The notes beneath the pieces were generated by a model. That model did not search any database. It was not told the origin of the DNA and was given only the letters and a program-made list of their open reading frames with translations. The position numbers were made by a program, and so were the translations under genes. A stretch of 64,000 bases of DNA, taken from the NCBI RefSeq assembly GCF_019649055.1, contig NW_026570304.1, positions 558,001 through 622,000 of the forward strand. The letters run 5' to 3'. Source of the DNA: Paramacrobiotus metropolitanus. Lineage: Eukaryota; Tardigrada; Eutardigrada; Parachela; Macrobiotidae. Positions 8,408 to 17,476 of the stretch are shown piece by piece (the stretch's first letter is position 1; every line of letters begins with the position of its first letter).

Positions 8408-11061
8408 GGAAGGCTGAGGTTGTTCGGGCGGGGTCGGTGGTTTTGGTGGGTTCCGTAGCCGACCTCCTGAAGTCTTAGCCGGCTTTGTGCCGGTTCGTTC
8501 CATGACTTCCTTAAATTTCCGTTCGACCGCCTCCTTGTCGTGCGGTTCTTGAGCCTTCTCCTTTTGCTCGGTCCTCTGTGGGCCGGCGTCCGAAATATCC
8601 AGGTTGTCGGACGACTTGTGTCGTTTAGCCGGGTTAGGCTTGGGCGTCTTAACGGTTGATCCGACTTCGGTTTGGTCGGTTCTTTAGCCTCCGGCTTTAC
8701 GGGTTTCTTCTGTACTTCCGTCGGTTGCGGTTTAGGAGACTGCTTCGCTGCTTCCTTCTTGGCCTTCCGTTTATCCTTGTGGGATTTCGCGGAGTTGGCC
8801 GAGTTGATGACCCTTGCGTCGAGATCATCGTCGATCTGGACGGAAGGTTGTCTGGTTGGAGGGGGAACTTTCATTTCGACGACGGGTAGCTGTGCCGTCT
8901 TCTTGGTCGACTTGGGTTCCGGAGCGGTATCTTTACGTGGAGTCGGTGTAGCCGCTTGTAGGGCCTTAGGTCGGCTCCTTTCCGCTCGGTAATGTTCTCC
9001 CATTCGTTTCATCACGTCGGCCATCTTCTCGGTAAGTCGGTCGTGGTCACGCCGAGCTTCCGTGGTGTTTCCAACTATACTGGCACGTCGGATTCTCAAC
9101 GAGTGCCAGAGTTCCCTATCCTCCGGGTATGCCATGTCGATGCAGGCATCCTGTTCCGACCTCGTTAAGTCCTTTACATGTTGTAGGGCTAGGTCGTCAT
9201 GGAATTCCCGCGACGAGTCCTGAGGTGGTTTCTCCTTCACCGTACTCCGTTTGGTCGGTATGTTACCCGACTCGGTCGTCGACTCGTTCGTTCGAGACTC
9301 GTCTATTGTTAGACGTGGACCGGAGTGAACGGAGGTCGGTTCGTCCCTTTGTGGTGACGTTTCGACCATAATTCCAACTCGCGCTTCCGAGGGGGATGTT
9401 GTGTCCATCTCTTCCTCGGTTTTCTTCGGTTTCGTCGGAGTGTTCCGAGGTGAGAACCTAAGTGGTTTCTCAATCGTCAGTTGACTTGGCAGTTTAGTCG
9501 GCTGGGATGCTGATCGATTCGGCGAGATCTGCTTGACTGGCGATCTACCTCGTTTCGGTGTGGATCCCTTCGTAGGTATCGCTGCCTTTTGGTGAATGGA
9601 GTCATCGGTGTCGATGTTGTCCGCATTCTCCTCTTCTTCACTACTGTCCGACATTGTTATCGGAATCTTCTCGGTCACCTCTTCTCCGGGCCGAGGTTGA
9701 ATTTCCAATGTGTAGGCACCCGGGTTGATGCTCGGATTGCGGAGCCGTTGAATCGTCTGGATCATGCTAGTATCCAGCGGGAGTTGTCGTAACTCCTGCT
9801 TTCCGCATCTTAGGGTGACCAAACGTCTGAGGACTTTGTCTCTGTCCTGAATTGTAGCATGGATCTTCTGGGCCATTTGAGTCTGTTGCTCTTCCGTCAT
9901 GGTCCGATCTCGGATACCTCCTTGAAGTTGTGCTTCGTAGAGTATCCGTTGAAGGTCCAGCGTTTTAACTTGGCCGACTAACTTCTTGTGGACAGCCGGA
10001 GTGAACAAGGCTTTTGCTCCCATCACCTTCCGTGCTGGGCTCGGCTTCTCTTCGGCCGGTGGTAAGGAAGACGGAGCCGCCTTCAGGGTCTCCAAGAGTT
10101 GTTCCTTGGTCCTGACTGGTGATGGCGACTTTGACGGGAAGAGCCGCCTACGTGGTCCGTGCTCTTCGACGTTATCCGTCTGTTTTGGCTTCCGTGCAAA
10201 CTTCGGTGAATTCGATCCGCCTGGTTGGAGGATAAGTCGACCATCAGGTGTTCGTTCACTCTGTGGTTCTCTTTGTGAGAGCCCAGGTAACGTTGTAGGT
10301 CGTTCCAGGGGCTTAGGTCGGATTACTTCTGTTGTTCCGACTTCCTCCGACGTATCCATCGGTTCATCGTCGCCTTCAAGTGGTGGTACTGGTACTTCGT
10401 CCATCGGCTCGTCTTCTTGACTCACCGGTGGAACTACCTGTGTCGGTTTGACAGGTTGTACCTTTGGCTTTTTGGCGGAGGGCGGCCTCTTCAGCTTACG
10501 TTGCTCTTCCGCTTCCTTCCGCTTGTAGAAGTCGTCTACGAAGGACTGAATCATGGCTGTCAGTGTTTGCAGCCGTTCCTGGTTCTTTGCCGACCACACT
10601 GTGGTTGGTCGGAGAATAAATCGGGCTTCCTTGGTGTTGTTTTCCAAGTGTCCGAGATTTATGTCGATCTGACAATACTGTGGACTCCGTTGGTCGGTTT
10701 CATCCATCATTTTTCGAAGTTCGACAATAACAGCGTCCGCTCGCAGTAACTGTGTGTTGACTGCTTTTATCCACTCGAGGTCGGGTTTGGCTGGTGGGGC
10801 TGGAGGTGGAAGTCGGACGGAGTCGAAAGTCGGTTTCCGAGCCGTCTGAATCTTTGTGATCCGGGACGTCCGACCTTCAGCCATGGCTTTTGTTGCCAGG
10901 TTGGTTGACTCCTGTTCCTTGTCTCGTTCCTTCTCTTCCTCATACTCATTCACCCTTGTTTCCAACCACGAGGTAGTTCGGATAAGGTGTTGCCGAGTCC
11001 TAGTCGTTTGTGGGGCGTCCGGGTGACAAAGTCGTCGTATAAACCGAGCGTTGTTTCCCAT
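8393..11061 (-). CDS. ORF J: helical module plus long disordered protein, frameshifted near its end
   Basis: The main frame runs from 11061 to a stop at 8383-8385. The codons before about 10980 look like a shadow of ORF I. The plausible protein flows from I into J at about 10975-10985 by a one-base frame change. Near the N-terminus is one more helical hairpin module of the type repeated in H and I. Most of the rest is P/S/T/K/R-rich and probably disordered, with proline-flanked basic patches. Near 8660 the protein-like reading moves to the K frame and ends at the TAA at 8393-8395, so the last 90 residues of the main frame are probably out of frame. No catalytic motif is seen. Confidence 0.7.
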
Positions 11062-13217
11062 GCCAGGATGTCTCGATCCAAGTCATTAGCTTCTTGGCTG
11101 TTGTCGACACAAAAGTTTCTGCGGGCTCTCATCTCTGTGGTGAGTTCCGCTACTCTAGCCAATAGCTTGACTATGTGTGGCGCGACCGTACTCGGCAACT
11201 CGTCAGTGTCCGGTATAGCTTCCATGATCCGAGCTTCCGTAGCCGGAGACATGGGCCGGTCGGCCGTTTCCATCGGTTTCGGTTGAACCAAGCCTGCCAT
11301 CGAAGTCGGTTGGAGTTGGATCCGAGCTGTTGTCGAAGTCGGCTGACACGAAGTGTTCGGCTGTTGCGAACCGGATGCGCGTTGTTCCGCTTCTTTCCGG
11401 TGTTGCTCGAGTTCTTTCCGCCGTAAAAGTTCGAGGTCGACTTGCAGGTCTTGAATGTGCATCTGAGAAACTCTAATTTGGTCTTCGATTGCCGTCCGAA
11501 TGTTACGGATGGTCGGATCTGTTCCGTCCATGTTGTCAGCTTGACGTTGCAGGCTGTCGGCAATCCTCTGTGTACGAGCCAATTGGTCGTTAAGAGCTGT
11601 CCGCTGTTCTGCCAATGTGGGCTCTAGCGGTTGTTGCGAAGCAGCCGGTTGCGGCTGAGTGGAGGTCGGCTGAACCCTTTGTGGGTTAGCCTCGAGGATT
11701 TTCCACAAATCTTCGACCCGCCTTGAGCAGATACTGTACTGCTGATCCAAGGCATCACGCATCTGTTTCTCCATAGCGTTATTGGGGTCGAGCTCCCGGA
11801 GTTGTTTCCCAAGCTTCTCCATGACTTCGACCGCTTCACGGTACTGATCTCCGACTTCACCGATGTCGACTTCCTTCTGTTCGACTACCTCGGTGAACGG
11901 GAGTTCCACGTCGAGTCCGACTGATGGGACTGGGGAAGGTGTTCTCTCCCGAGCTGGTACTGGCGCTCCCGCTTTGTTCGGGTTTGCCAAATACTGTTTG
12001 ACGTAGTCGATCACCGACTGAAGTGCCTCAATGAGCCGGTCTCGGTTCGGACCTGGCGGTGGAATCTCCCATGAGCCTAAAGTATCGGCCCAATCCAACT
12101 CGAGTCGTAATGCTCGGTCGATCCGGGTGAGGTCGGTTTCCTCTTGTTCCGTTAAGGTTCCACTAAGTCGGTGAAAGAAGATATCGGCTAAGTCCTGTCC
12201 AGCTTGGGTGATTATGTCCATGTTGGCAATTGGGTTTTCCATCGGTGTCGTACCGACTAGAGTCATCACCGCTGTCGTAGTCGGTGCTGCTCGGCGAGGT
12301 GGCGACGGCGTCGGAATCCGTTTAGTATATGCCGGTTCCGCGTCGAGGATCTCTGTGATCCGTTCGACTACCGACCTGAGTTGCCGTTCGTCGGCCTCGG
12401 TTGGTTCGCTTTTACCGATAAGGATGTCCGCCTTTCTCAGGTAGGCCATCAGGCCGTTCGTTTTCTGTCTCGCCACTTTAAGAGTTTCAGGATCAGACGG
12501 TCTCTCGTTGACAAAGGATCGCTGGAGGTGTTCCAGTAGATTCCACTTGTCGGTTATTATTCCAGCCATCTTTTCCCTGCGGCTTTTCCGCATCGCCGAA
12601 TGCATTTCCGCCGCCGATGAGGTCGACGGTAACGCATCCGAAGTCTCCGTGTCGGAGTCGGCTGGTCGGCGTTGGCTTCGTTCGTACTCTACCAGCTGAT
12701 CCGTGGCCTGCACTATCTGTTGAAGGTGGGCTCCCGGTTCAACCACGCCCAATTGCGTCAGGTTCTTCAGCAATTCTATACGGCCGGTGAGTTCGGCGGT
12801 AATCTTTGGGACATTATGTTCAAGTCCCCTTTTGGCTCGCCGTTGTATCCGCTTCAGGAGTTCTTCCGCCAGTTTGATTTTACTGCGGGCATACGTAATC
12901 ACAATGTTGGTGGTTGGTAATGTCGACGTTACGGCCTGTGTGGTCGTCGTCGGAGGTAAAGCTAGAATGCTCCGGTTGTCGGCATTAAGTTTCGACAGTA
13001 GTTCGACTCCTGGTTGTATTAGCTGTTGATGTGCCAATGTTTGTGGCATCCCGCTTCGGATCAGATTTTCGACTAACTCTATGTGAGTTGTGAAGTCGTT
13101 TATCTTCTGCAGGGCGAAGCGTTCGAGGCCTTGTCGCGAACGTTCGTATACCTTTGTCAGGATTTGCTTGGCCTCCTCCACGGCGGCTTTTGCGTCAGCG
13201 AATGTCTTTTTGGCCAT
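10950..13217 (-). CDS. ORF I: tandem alpha-helical repeat protein
   Basis: 755 codons from ATG 13217, preceded directly by an in-frame TAG. The start overlaps the end of ORF H by 23 bases, close enough for termination-reinitiation. Residues about 5-100 and 112-195 are two copies of a helical unit sharing KI(N/T)..(T/L)..IEL..NL and a following GM/GV turn; the same unit appears near the C-terminus of ORF H. Further helical hairpins of 40-50 residues follow, split by T/P/Q-rich linkers. High Q, E, R and L content and regular heptads suggest long coiled rods. No known family is recognised. The last part runs into ORF J by a one-base frame change near 10980. Confidence 0.8.
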   Translation of the reverse strand: MAKKTFADAKAAVEEAKQILTKVYERSRQGLERFALQKINDFTTHIELVENLIRSGMPQTLAHQQLIQPGVELLSKLNADNRSILALPPTTTTQAVTSTLPTTNIVITYARSKIKLAEELLKRIQRRAKRGLEHNVPKITAELTGRIELLKNLTQLGVVEPGAHLQQIVQATDQLVEYERSQRRPADSDTETSDALPSTSSAAEMHSAMRKSRREKMAGIITDKWNLLEHLQRSFVNERPSDPETLKVARQKTNGLMAYLRKADILIGKSEPTEADERQLRSVVERITEILDAEPAYTKRIPTPSPPRRAAPTTTAVMTLVGTTPMENPIANMDIITQAGQDLADIFFHRLSGTLTEQEETDLTRIDRALRLELDWADTLGSWEIPPPGPNRDRLIEALQSVIDYVKQYLANPNKAGAPVPARERTPSPVPSVGLDVELPFTEVVEQKEVDIGEVGDQYREAVEVMEKLGKQLRELDPNNAMEKQMRDALDQQYSICSRRVEDLWKILEANPQRVQPTSTQPQPAASQQPLEPTLAEQRTALNDQLARTQRIADSLQRQADNMDGTDPTIRNIRTAIEDQIRVSQMHIQDLQVDLELLRRKELEQHRKEAEQRASGSQQPNTSCQPTSTTARIQLQPTSMAGLVQPKPMETADRPMSPATEARIMEAIPDTDELPSTVAPHIVKLLARVAELTTEMRARRNFCVDNSQEANDLDRDILAWETTLGLYDDFVTRTPHKRLGLGNTLSELPRGWKQG
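11667..11690. repeat. Family hairpin inside ORF I
   Basis: AACCC-TTTGT-GGGTT core extended by GGCT/AGCC with one bulged G, giving 9 pairs. A second example in the same ORF is at 11968-11982 (CCCG, CTTTGTT loop, CGGG). Confidence 0.75.
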
Positions 13218-15231
13218 CTACGGCTGGTGTGGCTAAGGCCTGTGTGGTCTTCGCCGATCGCGGTGTAGCCGTTAGCTGAATCATGTGTTGTTCAACCTGG
13301 ATTAGTTTATCGAGTTCCATATGGCTGTCAGACACTTGTTTGTACTGATTCAGCAAAACTTGGAACTTCTGGGGATGGTCGGCTCCACTTGTTGGGAGGT
13401 TCTGCATCCGTTCCTTGATCGCGTTCGATTGGTTAATCACCTCGTCCCGCTTCCGTTTCAGTGTTTCGAGCGTCCGAAGTCGTGCCGGGTCGAACACTTG
13501 TGTATTCGGCGGGTGAGCTCCGCTATCGACCTGTGTGGTCGGTAATAGCGGAGGCGACGATATCGGTGAAGTCACTATGGCTTTCGGGAGTAACGTCGTC
13601 GGTTGGACGTTATCCGTCAATGAGGTCGGGGGTTTCTCCTTCTCCGCCAGGATAGCCGTTTTCACCTGATCCATGGCTGTTCGGAGTCGGTGCTTATCCA
13701 CCTCTGTGGTGGGCAAGCCGTACCGAGTCAGATCTTCGGTTAGCCCTATGTGAGCTATGAGATCGTTAATCTTCCGAACTGGATCTAAGTCGGTGGGATT
13801 CTGGATTCCATTGGCTATTCGTCCGTAAATGGCTTGGAGGGCTTCTTTGCCGTCGAGGATGGTTTTCCAGACTTCTGTCGTCTGGTCATCCTGTCCAATC
13901 TGAAGTGCCATCGCATGATACCGGAGCTGGGGGACCTGTTGTTCGGTTCCACCCGTCTGGCTCTGGATTATCTGTTGAATCCGTCGGTAATGCATGTTCA
14001 ATCGGACTGCCTGGTCGTCTGTCGTTATCCCTTCTCGTTGTTCGAGTAATTGGTGGGCGACGCGCAGACTTCGGTGGAGGTCGTTTACTATTTGTGCTCT
14101 GTTGGCAATAGCTGGTAAGTCTCCACCTTGCGTCATCCTTATGCCGTCGAGGAGTCGATTTCCGACCTGGATGGCGGCCCGTACGTCCGCTATTTGAGGC
14201 ATTGGCACGGCTGACGACCTCCGTTCCGCGGCTTCCAGGTTTTGGGTCAGGTGATGATGCCAATCAATTCGGTTTTGCGCATTCTGCATCCTTGTTCGGA
14301 TGGCGGTCAGCTCTGCCGTAGTTGCTGGCAGTCCGGTAGTCAAGTATGACTGAAGTCCTGCCATGTAGTCACGAATGACTTTCCCGTTGTGTTCGAGGGC
14401 TTGCCATTCAGGAGTTCCGGCCTGTGTATCTTCCATGACCGCGCCTATTCGTTCCACGACTATTCCAGCCATTCGTAAGAATGCCCGTAGCTCCTGCAGT
14501 GTTGGGAGCGGCAACACAGGTAGTCCTTGTGGGACTTGCTGTATCGGGTTCGGCTGAAAGGCCGGTACCATTATCGGTGGCGCATCCGAGCCTACATTCA
14601 CCGTTATCATCGGTTGAGGTTGACTCGTCAGGGCGGCCGCTGGTTGGGTCGTCATCGGCTGGAGTGCTCGGATTTCGTTTTCCTTTTCCGTGTATTTCTT
14701 TGTCCAATGGTCAATCAGTTCGAGATTGCCCTGGACGGCTTGAGGGTAATGTTCCTTAGTTGGATCGAGAGTGGCCAGACGTTCCTTCGTCGTGTTTATC
14801 TCATGAAGGTATTCCTTGCGTTTCTGCGCTAAGGCGTTTAGTCGGGCTAGTCTGACTTCCTCGTCAATCACCGCCTGTGTGGTCGGTGCTGAGACTCCGG
14901 ACGAGCGCAAGTTTCGTTCCTCGGCTCGTATCTTCCTCTCTAAGTGGGCTGCCTGGTCGGTACGTTGTCGTTCCTCCCGGCCTATTTTTCCTAGTTCGGC
15001 AGTGTAGTTCTCCGTTGTTTGGGGGAGCCTTGTGTAACTCATTCTGAGTTTCACTGCCTCTTTCATAGCCTCTTCCTTCTGGACACGAAGTTTTCCGATC
15101 TCCAACGACGGTGTTCGGCCAGGCACTTGTTGGCCTGCCGAAGTCGACGGAGTTGGCTGAGATGTCGGTACGACAACCTGTGTGGTTATCGAGGAAGGGT
15201 CTGGTTCTGGGTCTCCCAGTCTCTGGGCCAC
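13195..15231 (-). CDS. ORF H: repeated helical hairpin modules
   Basis: 678 codons. The frame opens at a GTG (15231), and the protein appears to continue from the 15186-15788 frame through a one-base frame change at about 15225-15245. It consists of charged helices in hairpin modules of 40-60 residues, often with a turn such as LDP or LPT followed by a Y/H and a second helix; I count at least four. The C-terminal part contains the unit repeated in ORF I. Linkers are rich in T, Q, P and V. PTTQV-like peptides arise where the hairpin ACACAG lies in this frame. The last codons overlap the ATG of ORF I. Function unknown; a rod-like structural protein is an inference. Confidence 0.78.
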   Translation of the reverse strand: MAQRLGDPEPDPSSITTQVVVPTSQPTPSTSAGQQVPGRTPSLEIGKLRVQKEEAMKEAVKLRMSYTRLPQTTENYTAELGKIGREERQRTDQAAHLERKIRAEERNLRSSGVSAPTTQAVIDEEVRLARLNALAQKRKEYLHEINTTKERLATLDPTKEHYPQAVQGNLELIDHWTKKYTEKENEIRALQPMTTQPAAALTSQPQPMITVNVGSDAPPIMVPAFQPNPIQQVPQGLPVLPLPTLQELRAFLRMAGIVVERIGAVMEDTQAGTPEWQALEHNGKVIRDYMAGLQSYLTTGLPATTAELTAIRTRMQNAQNRIDWHHHLTQNLEAAERRSSAVPMPQIADVRAAIQVGNRLLDGIRMTQGGDLPAIANRAQIVNDLHRSLRVAHQLLEQREGITTDDQAVRLNMHYRRIQQIIQSQTGGTEQQVPQLRYHAMALQIGQDDQTTEVWKTILDGKEALQAIYGRIANGIQNPTDLDPVRKINDLIAHIGLTEDLTRYGLPTTEVDKHRLRTAMDQVKTAILAEKEKPPTSLTDNVQPTTLLPKAIVTSPISSPPLLPTTQVDSGAHPPNTQVFDPARLRTLETLKRKRDEVINQSNAIKERMQNLPTSGADHPQKFQVLLNQYKQVSDSHMELDKLIQVEQHMIQLTATPRSAKTTQALATPAVDGQKDIR
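13235..13251. repeat. Family hairpin just upstream of the ORF I start
   Basis: AAGGCC-TGTGT-GGTCTT with one non-Watson-Crick position, 18 bases before the ORF I ATG on the minus strand. Confidence 0.65.
13383..13398. repeat. Family hairpin inside ORF H
   Basis: CTCC and GGAG around ACTTGTTG (RNA-sense CAACAAGT): a stem unrelated to CGACC with the shared loop theme. Confidence 0.7.
13518..13553. repeat. Longest hairpin in the coding region, 14 bp
   Basis: An outer 9 bp stem (13518-13526 with 13545-13553) and an inner CGACC/GGTCG stem close a TGTGT loop. Only a three-base bulge (13542-13544) interrupts the pairing. It lies in ORF H. Confidence 0.85.
15116..15140. repeat. Family hairpin inside ORF H, 8 bp with bulge
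   Basis: CAGGC/GCCTG extended by CGG/CCG across one bulged C. The loop is ACTTGTTG. Confidence 0.75.
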
Positions 15232-15788
15232 ATTCGGGCTACTGCCTGTTGGCAGATTCGGAGAGACTGTTGTTCCCTCTCGTAGAGCGTCTTGTTGGCA
15301 TCGTTCAAGCGTGCTTCGTTTAGGGAAAGTTGACCTAGTAACGCCGCTCGGTAGTCGGCGTGACTCGGGTCCATTTGTGAAGTCTGCGTCAGTGCTTGAT
15401 TAATCGTGTCTATGTGAGCACGGGCAAGCTTTGCTTGTTGGCGCAGTTCTTCGTCCGTCCTTCCGTTGGTGTTGATTTCTTGGACAACCACGAAGGGTGG
15501 AGGCATCGACGTTACGACCTGTGTGGCCGTCGTCGAGACAGGCACTTGTTGGCTCTGTCCTCCGACCTGACTTCTGTGCTGATTCAGCCGATTTAGTAAG
15601 TGAGTCGTCACGTTCGGATCCATCCAGGAACATTGTTGTCCGGGTGGTCGGAGATGAGTCGGCGAAGTCGGTGGCGTAAGCAATATTGGCCTTGGTGGCG
15701 AAATTGTGCCATCCGGGTTGATCATACTGATCGTCGCAATTTGTGGAGGTGGCATTCCCGACGTTGGCGGAATTGATGCAAATCGCAT
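15186..15788 (-). CDS. Middle segment of the G-H protein (frameshifted)
   Basis: A 200-codon frame that bridges G and H. Its first part (P/T/S-rich) continues the G protein after a one-base frame change near 15790. Its last 90 residues form one helical hairpin module like those in H. The reading then passes into ORF H near 15235. It is best read as part of one long protein broken by two one-base indels, or by two programmed shifts or assembly errors. Confidence 0.7.
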   Translation of the reverse strand: MRFASIPPTSGMPPPQIATISMINPDGTISPPRPILLTPPTSPTHLRPPGQQCSWMDPNVTTHLLNRLNQHRSQVGGQSQQVPVSTTATQVVTSMPPPFVVVQEINTNGRTDEELRQQAKLARAHIDTINQALTQTSQMDPSHADYRAALLGQLSLNEARLNDANKTLYEREQQSLRICQQAVARMWPRDWETQNQTLPR

Positions 15789-16365
15789 CGCCGGTGGGCT
15801 GTACGGGAAAACTACTCGGCGCCAATGTGGGCGTCGTGTAGATCGGACCAGCTATGTTAGCCATTCCTGGCGCCATTGTGGGCACCATGTAGATCGTTGC
15901 AGGCGTGTTCGCCATCCCTGGCACCATTGTCGGTGACGGGTAAGTTGCTCCGGTCATCATTGTTGATGCCGAGCTGGTCGGTCCGACTATTGTTGTCGGT
16001 GCCGACCACTGGTAAGGTGGCATTTGACCATGTGGGTCTGCTGCCGTTACCGGAGTCGTTTGACTCGCTCCAGTACCAAGGTTCCACAGGCAGCCTGTGT
16101 TATCGACTGCTGTGTTCGGCGGCAAAACCTGCGGCGGTATCGCTCCACGTTGGGGCCCGACCGTAAGACCTGCTAACACATTAGCTGTTAAGTTAGCGCT
16201 AGGATTATCTACCTGCGGTAAGGGCGTCTGTGTGGCCGACCGCGAGTTATCCGATCGCGATGTCGAGCGATGAGTCGGGTAGGGCTGTGATCGGTTCGAT
16301 CCGCTGCCACTACGTCCGCTGTTAGATCCGCTGGAAGGTGGGTCGTGTCGGTGACGGCCGGACAT
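15400..16365 (-). CDS. ORF G: S/P/T/G-rich N-terminal protein
   Basis: 321 codons from ATG 16365. The first 40 residues are rich in S, G, R and H. The middle has near-repeats built on MVPGMAN and MAPGMAN with T/P/Y spacers. After about residue 190 this frame loses protein-like character, and the sensible reading moves to the 15186-15788 frame. It follows a 188-base non-coding gap ending in a good 3' splice-site match 9 bases before the ATG, suggesting expression from a spliced RNA. Probably disordered; no family recognised. Confidence 0.7.
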   Translation of the reverse strand: MSGRHRHDPPSSGSNSGRSGSGSNRSQPYPTHRSTSRSDNSRSATQTPLPQVDNPSANLTANVLAGLTVGPQRGAIPPQVLPPNTAVDNTGCLWNLGTGASQTTPVTAADPHGQMPPYQWSAPTTIVGPTSSASTMMTGATYPSPTMVPGMANTPATIYMVPTMAPGMANIAGPIYTTPTLAPSSFPVQPTGDAICINSANVGNATSTNCDDQYDQPGWHNFATKANIAYATDFADSSPTTRTTMFLDGSERDDSLTKSAESAQKSGRRTEPTSACLDDGHTGRNVDASTLRGCPRNQHQRKDGRRTAPTSKACPCSHRHD

Positions 16366-16553
16366 TGTCGCTTGCTGTCAAGGAAAGGAAATACGGCGCG
16401 TTAGAATTCTACCAACTCCCGTACATTCAACTGAAGATGTTCCGGTCAACTGAAGAGATTCCATTTCGACACCAAAGGTCCATCTATACCTAGCTACTGT
16501 TGAGCTATTTAAAACTTATTCTAAGTTTTACACCTATGGCCCTATGACTGAGT
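16366..16553 (-). other. Gap before ORF G with splice-acceptor-like site and hairpins
   Basis: Non-coding. On the minus strand a pyrimidine run (TTTCCTTTCCTTGACAG) ends at 16375, 9 bases before the G start codon. Also present are hairpins 16491-16507 (TAGCT-ACTGTTG-AGCTA) and 16511-16529 (8 bp, TTC loop) and two copies of TCAACTGAAGA. A word like TTTACACC(C)TATG is shared with the K-L gap (about 5931-5943). Confidence 0.5.
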
Positions 16554-17474
16554 CTATTCTGTTGTGACTGCTGTTTTGAGTGTCTTAGGTTTTGCTGTTT
16601 TGACTGGTTTCTCCGAGTCTGCCCGTCCTTCGGTAATTCGTTCGAGGATTTCCTTATGGGCTTCATCGTCAGCGACTTCTGTTTCTTCCAGCATCTGTTG
16701 TGCCGTCAGCTTCGGTTTCTTAGCTGTTCCATATTTTCGTTTCGGCTTAGTCGGTTCGACTGCCTGGTCGGCTGCTACGACTTCCGTGGTCGGCGCCGAT
16801 GTGCGAGGTGAGTCGACCTTCCGCTTCGTGTACTTGCGCTTTGGCTTGGTCAGTTGGACTGCCGAGTCGGCTACAACGACTTCTGTAGTCGGTGCCGACG
16901 AGTCGATTTTCTTCACCGTCCTCTTTTTTCGAGCTGGCTTTGTTGCCGACTTCGGTTCCTCTACTGGTTGGTTGGCTGACCGGTCCGGCGTTTCCGACTT
17001 ATCCTCCGACTTCTTCGGTTGCTCGGTGGTCGGCTGAGCTTTGTGCTCGTCGACTTCTTCCGAGGTCGGTGCTGGGTCAGCTGCTATCACATCCTGCTTC
17101 TGCAGCTCTGTCAGTGCAGGTGTCTCGAAGTCGGTCGGAGGTTTCTTCCGAGGTCGACCTCGCTTGTTCTTTACCTTTGATTCGGTTTTATCCGCGTCGC
17201 TAGTCGGATTCGAGGGTTTTTCAACTGTTTCATCCGGCTTCTTCTTCGGCTTCCGAGTGGCTTTCCCTTCTGTCGGGTCGGCTACCAGGCCAGTTAACCG
17301 AGTTGCTGGTCCACTTGTCTCGACTCGGCAATGTTTGACTCGGTCGACGGTTACCGTGTCTTCACGTCCGTCTTCGCATCGGAGGAGCAAGTTGTTTGGG
17401 CCAACATAGTTGATGACCGTCCAGACTCCATCGTAGCGTTCCTTCCGAGCTGGGTCCTTAGTCGGAAATTCCAC
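16554..17474 (-). CDS. Integrase C-terminal segment with AT-hook and basic tail (ORF F)
   Basis: The frame is open from about 17620. The first 50 residues resemble the SH3-like C-terminal region of Ty3/retroviral integrases, with NYVGPNNLLLR, DTVTVDRVKH and a basic approach. They continue the pol protein of 17477-21814 after a one-base frame break near 17618. A KRGRPRKKP AT-hook core follows (about 17146-17172), then two near-identical units of about 33 residues (SAPTTEVV... TKPKRKY), and a lysine-rich end. AT-hooks bind the minor groove of AT-rich DNA, so a chromatin or target-site role for integrase is plausible, as chromodomains serve in other Ty3 elements. That role is inference. Confidence 0.82.
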   Translation of the reverse strand: MEFPTKDPARKERYDGVWTVINYVGPNNLLLRCEDGREDTVTVDRVKHCRVETSGPATRLTGLVADPTEGKATRKPKKKPDETVEKPSNPTSDADKTESKVKNKRGRPRKKPPTDFETPALTELQKQDVIAADPAPTSEEVDEHKAQPTTEQPKKSEDKSETPDRSANQPVEEPKSATKPARKKRTVKKIDSSAPTTEVVVADSAVQLTKPKRKYTKRKVDSPRTSAPTTEVVAADQAVEPTKPKRKYGTAKKPKLTAQQMLEETEVADDEAHKEILERITEGRADSEKPVKTAKPKTLKTAVTTE

Positions 17475-17476
17475 CG

